A DNA stretch of 64,000 nt from Rhodospirillales bacterium (GTDB lineage: Bacteria; Pseudomonadota; Alphaproteobacteria; Acetobacterales; Acetobacteraceae), in assembly GCA_025352565.1 (NCBI GenBank), contig JANXTF010000065.1:1-64000 (forward strand), given 5' to 3'. Below, one piece after another: positions 63,229 to 64,000 of the stretch. How positions within the stretch are numbered: position 1 is the stretch's first letter; the number at the start of each line of letters is the position of its first letter. Both the position numbers and the translations under genes were made by a program. The notes beneath the pieces are model-generated. The model ran no database searches. It was not told the origin of the DNA and was given only the letters and a program-made list of their open reading frames with translations.

Positions 63229-64000
63229 ATGCATCTTGCCCAACTGAAGGCAAAAGCCCCGGCTGACCTGCTCAGCTTCGCGGAATCCCTCAACATCGAG
63301 AACGCGTCGAGCCTGCGCAAGCAGGACATGATGTTCGCGATCCTGAAAAACCTGGCCGAGAACGATCAGGCGATCCATGGCGAGGGGACGCTCGAAATCC
63401 TTCCCGACGGTTTCGGCTTCCTCCGCAGCCCAGAGAGTAACTTTCTGCCGGGACCGGACGACATCTATATCTCGCCCTCCCAGGTCCGCCGCTTCGCGCT
63501 GCGGATGGGGGATTCGGTGGAGGGTCAGATCCGCGCGCCGAAGGACGGCGAGCGTTATTTCGCCATGCTGAAGGTGAATACGATCAATTTCGAGCCGCCC
63601 GAGGCGGTGAAGCACCGGATCAACTTCGACAATCTGACGCCTCTCTACCCCGATGAGCGGCTGAAAATGGAAATCGAGTACAGCGAGCCGCCACCGAAGG
63701 GGCAGACGCGCGACATGATCCCGCGTGTGATCGACCTCGTCTCGCCGATCGGCAAGGGCCAGCGCGCGCTGATCGTGGCGCCGCCCCGCACCGGCAAGAC
63801 CATGATGCTGCAAAGCATCGCCCGCTCCATCAGCGCCAACCACCCGGACGCGTTCCTGATCGTGCTGCTGATCGACGAGCGGCCCGAGGAAGTGACCGAC
63901 ATGGCCCGCACCGTGAAGGGCGAGGTGATCGCGTCCACCTTCGACGAACCGGCGACGCGCCATGTGCAGGTGACGGAGATGGTGCTGGAGAAGGCCAAGC
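63229..64000 (+). CDS. rho: Transcription termination factor Rho (5' part)
   Basis: Hexameric RNA helicase that ends transcription; the right edge cuts it after 257 residues. N-terminal Rho_N helices ([20 protein letters not shown]), the cold-shock-like RNA-binding domain with [20 protein letters not shown] and the P-loop [15 protein letters not shown] (about 184-191) are seen, followed by [14 protein letters not shown] start at the ATG at 63229, the common family start; the frame is open to an ATG at 63052, adding 59 residues. The 209-base gap after hemJ may be an untranslated leader, as rho is usually self-regulated. Confidence 0.95.
   Translation, partial: MHLAQLKAKAPADLLSFAESLNIENASSLRKQDMMFAILKNLAENDQAIHGEGTLEILPDGFGFLRSPESNFLPGPDDIYISPSQVRRFALRMGDSVEGQIRAPKDGERYFAMLKVNTINFEPPEAVKHRINFDNLTPLYPDERLKMEIEYSEPPPKGQTRDMIPRVIDLVSPIGKGQRALIVAPPRTGKTMMLQSIARSISANHPDAFLIVLLIDERPEEVTDMARTVKGEVIASTFDEPATRHVQVTEMVLEKAK

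Overview
The window looks like a chromosomal segment of a high-GC alphaproteobacterium, most likely Rhodospirillales/Acetobacteraceae. The evidence is gene content and order: infA-maf-rng-yacG-tRNA-Phe, a Hint-domain remnant of the kind common in acetic acid bacteria, short-form HisG, and a ppsR|hemE-hemH-hemJ-rho block that flanks the replication origin in many alphaproteobacteria. Most genes are GC-rich and packed with ATGA or GTGA stop/start overlaps, so transcription units can be read with some confidence.

Layout. 0-2.2 kb: 5' end of a low-GC AAA ATPase coupled to a glutathione S-transferase, divergent from gshB and a DUF2171 gene. 2.3-4.5 kb: leftward operon of AbrB-type antitoxin, Doc toxin, sufE, group-3 truncated globin and 5-formyl-THF cyclo-ligase. 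4.5-8.9 kb: hslVU protease, pgl-gntK, and a two-gene chromate transporter. 8.9-12.5 kb: amidohydrolase, M81 (MlrC-like) peptidase, a frameshifted Hint-domain remnant and a low-GC patch against tRNA-Thr. 12.6-19.8 kb: SDR, dcd, murA, hisG, hisD, infA, maf, rng, yacG, tRNA-Phe. 19.8-24.9 kb: a plastic patch between two copies of the uvrC 3' end, holding a small repeat-containing membrane protein and a frameshifted SRAP gene, then uvrC, folB and an SDR. 25-33.5 kb: tamA-tamB and leuS. 33.6-39.5 kb: acyltransferase, miaB-phoH-ybeY-corC and an EamA transporter. 39.5-45.7 kb: a six-gene ABC uptake operon with two substrate-binding proteins and an inositol-monophosphatase-like enzyme. 45.8-58 kb: coaE-dnaQ, a hybrid sensor kinase, secB, a Tim44-like protein, mltA, a DNA methyltransferase coupled to lutA-maoC-lutB-lutC, smr and an XRE regulator. 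58-64 kb: a second maf, ppsR, an intergenic region with DnaA boxes, then hemE-hemH-HAD-hemJ and the start of rho.

Working together. The right end combines haem synthesis (hemE, hemH, hemJ) with the probable chromosomal origin (59465-59764): ppsR and hemE diverge around a gap with one perfect and one 8/9 DnaA box beside an AT-rich stretch. The lut cassette, with an orphan-like methyltransferase that has no ordinary start codon, appears to be inserted between mltA and smr. The ABC operon looks like a self-contained importer plus phosphatase. TamA and TamB form the outer-membrane assembly module.

Most notable items: the candidate oriC; the duplicated uvrC 3' end around a decaying segment next to tRNA-Phe; the two genes (SRAP, Hint) broken by one base in G/C homopolymers; the methyltransferase without a normal start; the toxin-antitoxin pair heading a housekeeping operon; and the low-GC ATPase cut by the left edge. 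No CRISPR array, complete insertion sequence, integrase or rRNA was seen.
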